Source: a virus. From it: a stretch of 64,000 nucleotides of DNA. A model generated the notes under the pieces. It saw only the letters and a list, made by a program, of their open reading frames with translations. It made no database searches and was not told where the DNA came from. The DNA lies in the IMG/VR virus record IMGVR_UViG_3300021963_000023, positions 1 to 64,000 of that record; one strand, written 5' to 3'. The translations under genes were made by a program, and so were the position numbers. Shown one piece after another: positions 49,226 through 57,528 of the stretch. Within the stretch, counting starts at the first letter, position 1. Every line of letters begins with the position of its first letter.

Positions 49226-49500
49226 TTTGATCCTAACTCAGCTTAAGTTGCTCCATCCAAGTCTTGCTCTGGTTAACAAAGTCCTCGATGAGTTAGTTTC
49301 AAATAAAATAACAAGTTTTTCGTACGCTTTTGTACATCATAACCGATTATTTCTAACCGGTGGTTACATTTTCGTCAATTGGTTAATTACTCCCGACTTA
49401 TTGTAACTCTACCCACACCGCTTTAATACCGCGAATCAAGACGGCTTTTCGGGATTTATATACCGTGGGCTTCCACCACAGTCGTCACCTGTTATACAAA
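49226..49500 (-). ncRNA. Structured gap of about 280 nt in the tRNA array
   Basis: No credible frame. It holds the 64-nt hairpin CTAACTCA/TGAGTTAG at 49233-49296, an ACCGG/CCGGT pair near 49350 and a GACGGC/GCCGTC hairpin near 49440-49462. A small RNA or processing spacer is plausible; no family recognised. Confidence 0.35.
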
Positions 49501-49535
49501 TATAAATTAAATTTTTTAAAATTCAAAATATATTT

Positions 49536-49608
49536 TGGTTGCGGAGCCAAGAATCGAACTTGGATGCACAGGCTTATGATACCTGGCGGGTTACCTAACC
49601 TCTCCGCA
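49536..49608 (-). tRNA. tRNA-Met or tRNA-Ile2 (CAT)
   Basis: Acceptor TGCGGAG/CTCCGCA, encoded CCA, anticodon arm CAGGTATCATAAGCCTG, T arm CCAAGTTCGATTCTTGG. Second CAT tRNA of the array, different in body from the one at 46385. Confidence 0.9.
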
Positions 49609-49614
49609 ATATGG

Positions 49615-49688
49615 GGTGATCGACGAGATTCGAACTCGCTTTATTCTAGCGCCACAAGCTAGTGCTCTACCATACGAGCATCGATCAC
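49615..49688 (-). tRNA. tRNA-His(GTG)
   Basis: Acceptor GTGATCG/CGATCAC with discriminator C as usual for histidine, anticodon CTAGCTTGTGGCGCTAG, T arm CGAGTTCGAATCTCG. Confidence 0.93.
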
Positions 49689-49690
49689 AG

Positions 49691-49761
49691 AGTCAAGTAT
49701 TGGATTCGAACCAATGTACGAGGTTTTGCAGACCTCTACCTAACCACTCGGCCAACCTGAC
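49691..49761 (-). tRNA. tRNA-Cys(GCA)
   Basis: Acceptor GTCAGGT/ACTTGAC, discriminator T, anticodon GAGGTCTGCAAAACCTC, T arm ATTGGTTCGAATCCAAT. Confidence 0.92.
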
Positions 49762-49782
49762 TTTTTGTTCACTTATGTTCTC

Positions 49783-49801
49783 TGTTCACGGACCGTGAAC
49801 A
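49783..49801. repeat. Perfect inverted repeat
   Basis: TGTTCACGG/CCGTGAACA with a one-base centre, and a further partial copy (TTGTGAACAC) 10 nt on, in the spacer between tRNA-Cys and tRNA-Arg. Confidence 0.7.
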
Positions 49802-49820
49802 AACAAAATTTGTGAACACT

Positions 49821-49893
49821 GAGGTCTCTAAAGGATTTGAACCCTTACTTCAACGTCCGTAGCGTTGCGTGCTATCCGTTACACCAAAAGACC
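49821..49893 (-). tRNA. tRNA-Arg(ACG)
   Basis: Acceptor GGTCTTT/AGAGACC, anticodon CAACGCTACGGACGTTG with ACG, T arm AAGGGTTCAAATCCTTT. Confidence 0.9.
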
Positions 49894-49897
49894 AATT

Positions 49898-50101
49898 TTA
49901 CTTCCATTGAGTTTTTCGGTTATACTTCCAACCTCTATACTCTCTTCTTTTATGGGATTCAATCGGTTTCCCGTTACCGTGTCTTCCATGAACAAAAGTT
50001 GGGGAACAGTCATAATACCAACTTCCGTTTCTTTTCTGACATATGAAACAATAGTTGTGTGATTGTTTCTTTGCTTTTACTTTGTACTCTTTGTTTGTCA
50101 T
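49898..50101 (-). CDS. Small basic protein with a CxxC pair
   Basis: 67 residues, very basic (start TNKEYKVKAKKQSHNYCFIC, end RREYRGWKYNRKTQWK), with Cys at 18, 21 and 32 that could bind zinc. It lies between two tRNA genes with 4 nt to tRNA-Arg. RNA binding is plausible. Not recognised. Confidence 0.55.
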   Translation of the reverse strand: MTNKEYKVKAKKQSHNYCFICQKRNGSWYYDCSPTFVHGRHGNGKPIESHKRREYRGWKYNRKTQWK

Positions 50102-50180
50102 ATTGCATTAGTTTAACTAATGCTGGTCATATTTCTTTTTCATACTTTACAAATTGTAAGTGTTTTACTTTACATATTAT

Positions 50181-50254
50181 TGGCACGGGTGGAGAGATTC
50201 GAACTCCCATCGACGGTTTTGGAGACCGGAATGCTACCATTGCACCACACCCGT
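50181..50254 (-). tRNA. tRNA-Trp(CCA)
   Basis: Acceptor ACGGGTG/CACCCGT, discriminator G, encoded CCA, anticodon CGGTCTCCAAAACCG, T arm GGGAGTTCGAATCTCTC. Confidence 0.93.
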
Positions 50255-50259
50255 GTATG

Positions 50260-50333
50260 TGATCCCTACAAGACTCGAACTTGTGACTCCCTCATTAAAA
50301 GTGAGGTGCTCTAGCCAACTGAGCTAAGAGATC
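50260..50333 (-). tRNA. tRNA-Lys(TTT)
   Basis: Acceptor GATCTCT/AGGGATC, anticodon CCTCACTTTTAATGAGG, T arm ACAAGTTCGAGTCTTGT. Confidence 0.93.
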
Positions 50334-50338
50334 AATTG

Positions 50339-50411
50339 TGGAGAAAGTTGGTTACGCTCCAACTCCTAAGGATTTTCAGTCCTTCGCTTCTACTAAGTTA
50401 GCTTCATCTCC
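50339..50411 (-). tRNA. tRNA-Phe(GAA)
   Basis: Anticodon AAGGACTGAAAATCCTT. The T stem GTTGG/CCAAC carries the loop AGCGTAA instead of TTCGAAT, and the acceptor GGAGATG/TTTCTCC has a mismatch. Cloverleaf otherwise complete. Confidence 0.82.
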
Positions 50412-50416
50412 TTATG

Positions 50417-50489
50417 TTGGAATGATAAGACTCGAACCTATAACCTTCCGCGTATCAGGCGGATGCTCTCACCATTGAGCTACATTCCA
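50417..50489 (-). tRNA. tRNA-Ile(GAT)
   Basis: Acceptor TGGAATG/CATTCCA, anticodon CCGCCTGATACGCGG, T arm ATAGGTTCGAGTCTTAT. Confidence 0.92.
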
Positions 50490-50492
50490 ATT

Positions 50493-50565
50493 TGGTGGAC
50501 ACGTAGGGAATCGAACCCTTTCACTCTGATTGCAAATCAGGTGGTCTGCCATTGACATCCGGCCC
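50493..50565 (-). tRNA. tRNA-Ala(TGC), atypical 5' half
   Basis: Encoded CCA, anticodon CTGATTTGCAATCAG, T arm AAGGGTTCGATTCCCTA are normal. The 5' half is short: either the acceptor is GGATGTC with a three-base-pair D arm TGG-CAGA-CCA, or it starts at GGGCCGG with a weak acceptor. It is the first tRNA of the array. Confidence 0.75.
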
Positions 50566-50618
50566 ATTATATTCTGCCAAAACTTGCTTTTTTTATAAGA
50601 TTTGGCACGGTATAAAAC

Positions 50619-50650
50619 AAAAAACCCTGAGATTTTGTAGTCTCAGGGTT
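50619..50650 (-). terminator. Terminator-like hairpin
   Basis: AACCCTGAGA/TCTCAGGGTT followed by T6 on the minus strand, right after the 32-codon frame and before the tRNA array. Confidence 0.75.
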
Positions 50651-50674
50651 TCTAATATTTTAAGTTAAACTAAA

Positions 50675-50773
50675 TTAACCAACATCAGTATCTTCGAGAC
50701 TATCGGACATAGCACGCTCATCCGCCCATTTTGAGCAGATAATAAACGACATTGTATGTTTTTGTTGTCTCAT
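50675..50773 (-). CDS. Possible 32-residue leader peptide
   Basis: A short frame starting MRQQKHTMSFIICSKWADER between a TATCTTTG box and a terminator, as at 47885. Composition is protein-like. A leader controlling readthrough into the tRNA array, or a small protein. Confidence 0.42.
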   Translation of the reverse strand: MRQQKHTMSFIICSKWADERAMSDSLEDTDVG

Positions 50774-50801
50774 TGAATTTAGTTTTACCTTTTTTCTTTT
50801 A

Positions 50802-50809
50802 CAAAGATA
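50802..50809 (-). promoter_or_regulatory. TAnnTTTG -7 box of the tRNA array
   Basis: TATCTTTG followed by TAAAAGAAAA on the minus strand, about 29 nt before the 32-codon frame. Confidence 0.55.
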
Positions 50810-50911
50810 CTAATAAGTATTCGTAAAGTCAATAAAAACTCTAATTTTTATTTTTTTGAGTAAAAAACAAGTTAAGAGTTGCCGAGACTTGCCTTGTTGA
50901 TATTTATCAAT

Positions 50912-51454
50912 ATGGCAAAAAATAATAGACTAAACGTCTCTCTATTACCTTTATTGGTACTGTTTAGCTTCTATGGGTTATATTCTTATATAGTTAGCCC
51001 AATAGAAGAAACTAGATCTGTTTATATCTCAAAAGTTGAGAACAAAATTAAGATCGGTAAATTGGCAAACAATAGGAATTTAGCTTTTGGTTGTAAGAAT
51101 ATTTTTGAAGAAATCTTACAAGAAAAGGAATTTGTTATTGTTGATAACCCAAATTCTGCAGATTTGATATTCAATGCTGAGATTTTGTATTTTGACGTTA
51201 ATCGCACAAAAAGAAATATATCAGTATTTCATTCTGACATTGAGGAAACTCTGGTTGTTATGAAAGGAACACTTACAGATAAGAATGGTAAAAAAATAAA
51301 AGAAGCCGTTGCAGAGGAATCTAGTTCAGAAATATCAACATCGACTTTAATAACTGATGAGGGAAGTGATAAAATAAATCAACAAGCACTTTCGTCTGCA
51401 ATAAAAAAAACATCGGAATCACTAATAAATAAAATATTATTTAATAAAAAGTAA
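50912..51454 (+). CDS. Membrane-anchored or exported unknown protein
   Basis: 180 residues from ATG 50912. One N-terminal hydrophobic helix (LLPLLVLFSFYGLYSYIV), then a soluble domain that includes VDNPNSADLIFNAEILYFDV, reminiscent of the substrate-binding fold of CsgG or TolB-like envelope proteins. First gene of the plus-strand envelope cluster, with TATTTATC just before the start. No firm family. Confidence 0.68.
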   Translation: MAKNNRLNVSLLPLLVLFSFYGLYSYIVSPIEETRSVYISKVENKIKIGKLANNRNLAFGCKNIFEEILQEKEFVIVDNPNSADLIFNAEILYFDVNRTKRNISVFHSDIEETLVVMKGTLTDKNGKKIKEAVAEESSSEISTSTLITDEGSDKINQQALSSAIKKTSESLINKILFNKK

Positions 51455-51455
51455 A

Positions 51456-53099
51456 ATGAAAAAAGCACTCTCTCTTTGTATTTTTTTATTAGTTGCCATG
51501 ACTTCTTTTGGTCAACTAACAATTAATCAAACAATAACACCAACAACAGGATTAAAAGTTGGTGACACATTAACAGTAAAATACACTGTTGTAAGGGGCA
51601 CCACAACCCCTCGTTATTTTTGGTTAAGATACTCATTTAATAATAAAGCATTAACAATGGTACCTAATAGTACTGTTTTTTCACAAGGTAATTCCGTACA
51701 GACATTTTATACTGGTTGGGATAACTATAAGTTTACACCAGCTGCAAATATTGCAGATACACAATTATATTTACAATATCAATCAACTCCTTGGGCATAC
51801 GCCGCTAACACAGATTGGAATGTTGGACAACTTACACTACAAAGAGCTGATGCATCAATTAATGGTGATATCGCAAGTCAAAAATATGTTTTAAAAGATC
51901 AAAACACATATAACAATATTCATAAACTTGATTTATCATATGCTATAAATGATTCGTCTACAAATATTTCTCCAATAACTAGAAATGCAACTAATATTTC
52001 ATTGTCCAATGTTCTTGGAAATACTTCACAGTTTAAGGTAAAAGTTTTGTTTCCACAAGGGTACACAATAACGGATCATAATATTCAGTTAATGAAATTA
52101 AAATCGGATGGTAGTGGTGATATAGATTGGTCACAACAACCCATTGCACAATTACCATTAGACGCTACTGGTGAAGCACTTTTCACAACACAAGTTAAAG
52201 TAGGTGATAGTATAGGATTATGGGTTAGTCCGGCGTCATCAAAAGCTTGGATGAATAACGTAATTACAGTTTCAGATGCATATAAAGCATTCTTAGGCCA
52301 TTCACAAACAGATATTAGTGGTACAGCCAACTTTTTTACATATCCAGTTTTAGAAAAGAAAATTGGTAATGTTACTAAAAACGATGCGATTTTTAACGAA
52401 AGTGACTCATATAATTTATTTGCACATGTCATGGGACAAAACGTATCTGCCAATGCATTTATACCAACTCAAACAGCAACGTCTTGGAGATTTCATAGTG
52501 GGTTATTAAATCAAAGTTGGTTAGATGGTATTCCAAAGTATAAGGTAACTATTGATACACCAATTAAAGAGGTTTATGCAGTATTTGCGTGGGGTGGTGA
52601 TTTAGATTGGTCACATTCATCTGATCCTGCGGTAATTGCTAGTAGAATATCATCAGGACAATTCACAAACTCAATTAATAATACTAAATCAACAATGTCT
52701 ACACAATCAATGGCATATAAAACCGAGGCATTGGAAACAGCTAAATTAAGTGTTGTATCTACATTAGAAAATGGTAAAGTTGTGCTAACAACGAATCTAA
52801 CGAAAGAGGGGTTAGCCGGATTAGAAGTTATAATGAATTATGATAATTCAAAATTAACTTTAGATAATATCATATTTGATTCTGGATCAAACATCACCAA
52901 TTTTTCAACTAAAGAAGAAGGTAGATTAACATTTGGTTCTATTGATCAATTAAAAACAGCTAGAATAAAAGTTGGTACACCATATAAATTAATATTTACA
53001 CCAAAAGATACCTTAACAAATACCGCTGGGTTATTCTACTTTGTTTTGTCTGATGCTGTTGATGGTTTCGGTAACAAAATAAATTTAATTGTAGAATAA
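51456..53099 (+). CDS. Secreted cohesin/dockerin-like surface protein
   Basis: 547 residues. Signal peptide MKKALSLCIFLLVAMTSFGQ. The N-terminal third is beta-rich (Thr, Asn). A dockerin-like element NVTKNDAIFNESDSYNLFAH lies near 310. The C-terminus (about 430-545) resembles a cohesin fold (LAGLEVIMNYDNSKLTLDNI). The next gene ends with the same two modules. Probably exported to the cell surface; may bind carbohydrate or partner proteins. Confidence 0.78.
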   Translation: MKKALSLCIFLLVAMTSFGQLTINQTITPTTGLKVGDTLTVKYTVVRGTTTPRYFWLRYSFNNKALTMVPNSTVFSQGNSVQTFYTGWDNYKFTPAANIADTQLYLQYQSTPWAYAANTDWNVGQLTLQRADASINGDIASQKYVLKDQNTYNNIHKLDLSYAINDSSTNISPITRNATNISLSNVLGNTSQFKVKVLFPQGYTITDHNIQLMKLKSDGSGDIDWSQQPIAQLPLDATGEALFTTQVKVGDSIGLWVSPASSKAWMNNVITVSDAYKAFLGHSQTDISGTANFFTYPVLEKKIGNVTKNDAIFNESDSYNLFAHVMGQNVSANAFIPTQTATSWRFHSGLLNQSWLDGIPKYKVTIDTPIKEVYAVFAWGGDLDWSHSSDPAVIASRISSGQFTNSINNTKSTMSTQSMAYKTEALETAKLSVVSTLENGKVVLTTNLTKEGLAGLEVIMNYDNSKLTLDNIIFDSGSNITNFSTKEEGRLTFGSIDQLKTARIKVGTPYKLIFTPKDTLTNTAGLFYFVLSDAVDGFGNKINLIVE

Positions 53100-53100
53100 T

Positions 53101-55386
53101 ATGAAGAAACTATTAGTAATATGTTTTTTACTAATTTCATTTTTAGGGTTCGGACAGAGCGTATCTGCTCCGGACTCTAAATCGTTTACACCATCCACAA
53201 ACGGACAAGATGGAAGTGGGTTTGTGTTAAGTGGATTTACCGCAACATCTACCTTACTGGCATCCATCAGTTTAATCAACCCATCAACAAATACTACATT
53301 CTATTTAACCACTACAACAGGTTTAACCGCCGCAAGTGGATTTACTTTAAGTGGTAACAAAACTCGTTTGGTTGTAACGGGAACTATGGCAGATATTAAT
53401 ACTGCATTGGCATCCTTAAAAGTGAATACCGGTTCGGTGGTGGGCAATGTTCAATTATCGGTAGCGGCAACTGTAAACCCTGTTGGTTATTTTTATAATG
53501 GTGTCAATGGACACTTTTATAGACCTATATCAAGTGGAGCAACTTATACAAACGCAAGAACATTATCGTCTGAACAAACATTCAAAGGCCAGCAAGGGTA
53601 TTTGGTAACAATAACATCAGCTTCCGAAGACGCTTTTATATTCGCTAATGTTCCACAATCTAGTATTTGGTTTGCATTAACAGATGAAGCATCCGAAGGT
53701 CAATGGAGAATTGATGCGGGGCCCGAAGCGGGAACTTTAATCAAAACATCAAACGGACAGACTGCTGGAAACATACAAGGACAGTACAATAACTGGGCGG
53801 GTGGTGAACCAAATAATAGTGGTAATGAAGATTATGCAGTAACTAAATGGGGTGGTGGAAACCAATGGAACGATTTACCCAATAATTTTAGTTGTGCTTA
53901 TGTAGTTGAATTTGGAACTTGGACTAACCCCGATGATGCAACCTTTACTGAATTTTATACTAATAGCGTAACTCACTCAAACGGAGAAGTATTAAGAGCC
54001 TCATTCAATATCGATTTTGGTAGTAATGTAGATGAAACCAAATTTTCAGCAAAAGGATATACATATACAAATAATACTTGGAATGTAGTAAACGGAACCG
54101 CTAAACAATTAAGTGGTTTGGGTAAAGTTGATTTGACAAGTTTATTGGATACCGCAAAAGTTTCAAATGGAGGGGTTAAAGCAAACACAACATCAGGACA
54201 AGTTGAATGGTGTGTGATTTATCAATATGATGCAACTAACCAAAGATATAGAATTGGGATAGATAGTAGAGAAGTAAATGGAATCCTATCAGACCCCACT
54301 AAAATTAGTAGTTTACAATTATTTGATTTATGGAACGGGCCTGTAACATTTAATTCTTATGACCAAAATGGTTGGACAGAAGTTTATATTTATACTCAAA
54401 CTCAATTCAATTTTAGTGGTTCATCTTTTGCGTCTAATATAAGAGCAGGAAATGGATTTTATGGATTACAAGCGGAGTTTACATTTACCGAAATTACCGC
54501 ATATAAACCACATGGAATTGAATTAACACATTCAAATCAAACCGAATTAAACACATTGTATAATAGTATAGTTGGTGTATCGGATGTGTATTTAGCATTT
54601 AAGGAATTAGCGGATGGTGGATTATTTGGAAATCAAAGTGGGATGGGATTAACAAATGGTATCCAGTATTTGAACGCTGATGTTGATGGAAATGGTATAT
54701 TCAATGAATCAGACACATACAAATTATTGCAACATCTTACAGGTGTTCAACCACTTTCACAATCTACAGCATTAACATATTTGATGAAGTTATATAACAA
54801 ATCGGATTATGATGCGGTAACAACATCAAATTGGGGAACTAAATTTAATTCAACTCGTAATTTAATTCCTTTTACTTTGGGTGGATTAAATAATGCATAC
54901 AATATAAGTGTAACTTGGTTAGGTGATGTAAACCTTTCGCATTCTGCACAACAAAGTGTAAGTGGTGTTAGTAGTAATTCTGTTAAGAGTATGGGATTAA
55001 TGAGTAATTCTATTACAAACGAGGTAAATGTTATACTAATGGGCGAAATTGTGGGTAATAAAATTATAAAGACATTATCAGTAGATCCATTACAACAGGA
55101 ATTAGTTGGAATTCAATTTCAGTTAAACTATGATAACACTAAATTAAAATTTGAAAAAGTCGAATTTAACACAAAGGGTAACCCCACAAATTTTGGAACG
55201 GATAAGGGTAATTTCATTAATGTTGGTTCTTTACTAACGAGTGGGGATGTATTAGATAAAACAACCGAATATAAAGTTGTTTTTTCACCTATAAATAATG
55301 TAACTGATATGTTAGGGCTAACATCAATATCAACAACTGATGCGGTTAATAAAAGTGGGAAACAATTAAAAATAAAAATAAACTAA
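53101..55386 (+). CDS. Secreted C-type-lectin / dockerin / cohesin-like protein
   Basis: 761 residues. Signal peptide (LLVICFLLISFLGFGQ), a cadherin-like repeat (about 25-125), and a C-type lectin domain (about 125-280): RTLSSEQTFKGQQGYLVTIT, later NNWAGGEPNNSGNEDYA and WNDLP. It ends with a dockerin-like calcium loop DVDGNGIFNESDTYKLLQ near 525 and a cohesin-like C-terminus. Such proteins display on Bacteroidota surfaces; here it is phage-encoded. Calcium-dependent glycan binding is likely. Confidence 0.82.
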   Translation: MKKLLVICFLLISFLGFGQSVSAPDSKSFTPSTNGQDGSGFVLSGFTATSTLLASISLINPSTNTTFYLTTTTGLTAASGFTLSGNKTRLVVTGTMADINTALASLKVNTGSVVGNVQLSVAATVNPVGYFYNGVNGHFYRPISSGATYTNARTLSSEQTFKGQQGYLVTITSASEDAFIFANVPQSSIWFALTDEASEGQWRIDAGPEAGTLIKTSNGQTAGNIQGQYNNWAGGEPNNSGNEDYAVTKWGGGNQWNDLPNNFSCAYVVEFGTWTNPDDATFTEFYTNSVTHSNGEVLRASFNIDFGSNVDETKFSAKGYTYTNNTWNVVNGTAKQLSGLGKVDLTSLLDTAKVSNGGVKANTTSGQVEWCVIYQYDATNQRYRIGIDSREVNGILSDPTKISSLQLFDLWNGPVTFNSYDQNGWTEVYIYTQTQFNFSGSSFASNIRAGNGFYGLQAEFTFTEITAYKPHGIELTHSNQTELNTLYNSIVGVSDVYLAFKELADGGLFGNQSGMGLTNGIQYLNADVDGNGIFNESDTYKLLQHLTGVQPLSQSTALTYLMKLYNKSDYDAVTTSNWGTKFNSTRNLIPFTLGGLNNAYNISVTWLGDVNLSHSAQQSVSGVSSNSVKSMGLMSNSITNEVNVILMGEIVGNKIIKTLSVDPLQQELVGIQFQLNYDNTKLKFEKVEFNTKGNPTNFGTDKGNFINVGSLLTSGDVLDKTTEYKVVFSPINNVTDMLGLTSISTTDAVNKSGKQLKIKIN

Positions 55387-56276
55387 TGAAAAAGATATTA
55401 TTAATTATATTGCTAATTTCAACAACACTTGTTTCAACCGCACAAACACAAACACCCGATACATTACAACTATCACCAAAAGAATTATTTGGAGAGAGTG
55501 ATGATTGGAATGATGTGGGTATATTACAATCTTATGTGGATTTTTCAAAAGATGTTCTTTCATCCTCAAACCTATCGGTTGGTATAATCGGAAAGCAAGT
55601 ATCTACAACTCTTAATTTAGGATATAGTAAGTCATCTAAAAATGGACAATGGGGTCACTCATTTGCAGCATCAATAAATCCTATATGGAATTATTATGGT
55701 GTGGGATATGGCTTTTCAAAAAATACCGAAAAGAGAACAACAACAATACAAACATTCTATTCAACCGATTTTGACTTCCAAAAGGATATTAACATTTCAT
55801 TTATAGATGTATTCAGAACTAAAAAGTGGGGAACTTTTGGATATAGTTTAACGGCATCTAAAACATATTGGGATTCATATCAAGGGGAATGGGAAGGAAA
55901 ATATACTATTGATGTAAATGGCAATTTTTTAGATTTGATTTATCCGCAAATGCCGGCATCATCACAAACCACTTATAAAGGAATGTTGATGTACACATAT
56001 ACACTTAAAACAAAGAGAGTTAATATATCTCCGCAAATATTTGCTATGAGTGATGTGTATGTAGATTTCAAAGATGGTGAATCTGATTTTGGTTATAAAA
56101 ATGATTTTAATTTGGACTTATATTATGGTACATCTATGGATTGGAAAATAACTAAAAGGTTCATATTAAACACAAATGTCAGATATAACACAACTTGGGA
56201 TAAGTTGTCAGAATCCGTAGGATATAAAAAGAGTAACCCATTAATGTTTATGATAGGAACAAACTTTCAATTTTAA
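55386..56276 (+). CDS. Outer-membrane beta-barrel protein
   Basis: 296 residues. Signal peptide MKKILLIILLISTTLVSTAQ, then alternating strands with aromatic girdle residues; the end ITKRFILNTNVRYNTTW ... FMIGTNFQF has the terminal Phe typical of BAM substrates. Its C-terminal strands match those of the protein at 60341 (ITKRFGFTINYKL). It starts on the last base of the previous gene. Host-range, exclusion or secretion role unknown. Confidence 0.78.
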   Translation: MKKILLIILLISTTLVSTAQTQTPDTLQLSPKELFGESDDWNDVGILQSYVDFSKDVLSSSNLSVGIIGKQVSTTLNLGYSKSSKNGQWGHSFAASINPIWNYYGVGYGFSKNTEKRTTTIQTFYSTDFDFQKDINISFIDVFRTKKWGTFGYSLTASKTYWDSYQGEWEGKYTIDVNGNFLDLIYPQMPASSQTTYKGMLMYTYTLKTKRVNISPQIFAMSDVYVDFKDGESDFGYKNDFNLDLYYGTSMDWKITKRFILNTNVRYNTTWDKLSESVGYKKSNPLMFMIGTNFQF

Positions 56277-56279
56277 GAT

Positions 56280-56621
56280 ATGAAAAGATTATTATATATG
56301 TTTCTTTTTTTACTATGGGGATGTACTAAACCGGAGTTACCCACACCAACACCATCTGTTCAGAAAATTTTCAGTGTAAGTGAAAGTAGCGTTACAGATG
56401 GGCAATCTATTCATTTTGACTTACCATCGTCAGGTACCTATATATTAACACTTATTGATGTTGAGAGCGGACAAGTTGTTAGTCGAGAAAAATTTATTGG
56501 CGTTGCCGGGGAAAATATCAAAAAAATATATACCAAATCTATAGTATCGAAGTATTTATATTTGACACTTGCTTCGGCAGATAATGCCCAAATAAGTAAA
56601 ACAAAATTAACGCTAAACTAA
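56280..56621 (+). CDS. Predicted lipoprotein
   Basis: 113 residues. Signal LYMFLFLLWGC with lipobox Cys15. The rest resembles a type A T9SS sorting-like beta domain (GTYILTLIDVESGQVVSREK, then ENIKKIYTKSI). The next gene encodes a similar product. Confidence 0.76.
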   Translation: MKRLLYMFLFLLWGCTKPELPTPTPSVQKIFSVSESSVTDGQSIHFDLPSSGTYILTLIDVESGQVVSREKFIGVAGENIKKIYTKSIVSKYLYLTLASADNAQISKTKLTLN

Positions 56622-56622
56622 A

Positions 56623-56997
56623 ATGAAAAAAACATTAACATTTGGATTATTAATACTTGGCTTAATTGGTTGCACTAAAGACGATCTTTTTATCAACCAA
56701 GAGATTAACCAAATTAAACCAGAGTTACAAATAAAGAATTCGGTTGGCCTTAAACTAGAGACAGCGTTTGTAACCGGAGAGGTTGCTATGAACGTGAAAA
56801 GTGAAGTTGGACAATCGGTAACCATAAAGATTTTTGATATTTCCAATAGAGTGGTATCAAAAGAGACCATGACCGTTAAATCTGGTGATAATATTTTAAA
56901 GGTATATACATCAGCTTTACCGTCATCAGCATATAGAATTGGTTTATATGACTCTAAGGGTAATCAATTGGGAATTACAGATTTTAATAAATTATAA
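56623..56997 (+). CDS. Predicted lipoprotein (paralogue of 56280)
   Basis: 124 residues. Signal TFGLLILGLIGC with lipobox Cys17. The VTIKIFDISNRVVSKETMTV and DNILKVYTSALPSSAYRIGL strands follow the layout of the preceding lipoprotein and of T9SS C-terminal domains. Likely a surface or periplasmic partner of the barrel at 55386. Confidence 0.76.
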   Translation: MKKTLTFGLLILGLIGCTKDDLFINQEINQIKPELQIKNSVGLKLETAFVTGEVAMNVKSEVGQSVTIKIFDISNRVVSKETMTVKSGDNILKVYTSALPSSAYRIGLYDSKGNQLGITDFNKL

Positions 56998-57012
56998 ATA
57001 AAAATACATAAA

Positions 57013-57327
57013 ATGTCAGAAGAATTAGAACAAAATAACGATGGTACATGGACTGGGTTAAAGAAAACCATTGTCGGTGTAATAACAACAGCAGTAATGG
57101 GCTTAGGAACTTGGGGAGTAACTCAGTTAACAGGTGGTGATGAGCCGGCTCCAGTACAACAATCGGCTCCTGTAATTAACATTACAAACTCAAATCAACA
57201 ATCTCAATCAGCAGGTGGTACAACTAAAATTATCGAAAGAGAAAGAGTTGTGGAAAAACCAGCAGCGGCACCAAAACCTAAGAAAAAAGAAGGTGATGAG
57301 TTTAAAGAAGAAGCACCTAAGTGGTAA
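57013..57327 (+). CDS. Small membrane protein with proline-rich tail
   Basis: 104 residues. One membrane helix (IVGVITTAVMGLGTWGVTQL) near 20-40, then Gln/Ser-rich and Lys/Pro/Glu-rich regions (APKPKKKEGDEFKEEAPKW). No signal peptidase site. Holin- or spanin-like in size. Confidence 0.68.
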   Translation: MSEELEQNNDGTWTGLKKTIVGVITTAVMGLGTWGVTQLTGGDEPAPVQQSAPVINITNSNQQSQSAGGTTKIIERERVVEKPAAAPKPKKKEGDEFKEEAPKW

Positions 57328-57328
57328 T

Positions 57329-57502
57329 ATGGAACAGGGATTAAGTTTTATAGTGGTAGTTGCTTTGTGTAATATAGCTATGTTTGTATTTAATTCACCA
57401 ATTATGTTTTTAACATTTTTTATGGCGGGTGGTTGTTATTTGGTAATAAGAGGAAGAAAAAAAGGTTGGAAATTACCTAAAAACATAAAGGAGACACATT
57501 AA
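57329..57502 (+). CDS. Small membrane protein (57 aa)
   Basis: From ATG 57329, two bases after the previous stop: LSFIVVVALCNIAMFVFNSP and IMFLTFFMAGGCYLVI are membrane helices, then RGRKKGWKLPKN. The frame is open upstream, but this start fits the gene spacing. Possible holin. Confidence 0.6.
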   Translation: MEQGLSFIVVVALCNIAMFVFNSPIMFLTFFMAGGCYLVIRGRKKGWKLPKNIKETH

Positions 57503-57528
57503 TTAATTAATTTAAAAAAAAATAAAGT

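Noticed and set aside
49006-50314. Plus-strand frames of 60-69 codons over the tRNA genes
   Set aside because: They are translations of the tRNA complements (recurrent RIRTP or ERFELPS strings from T arms).
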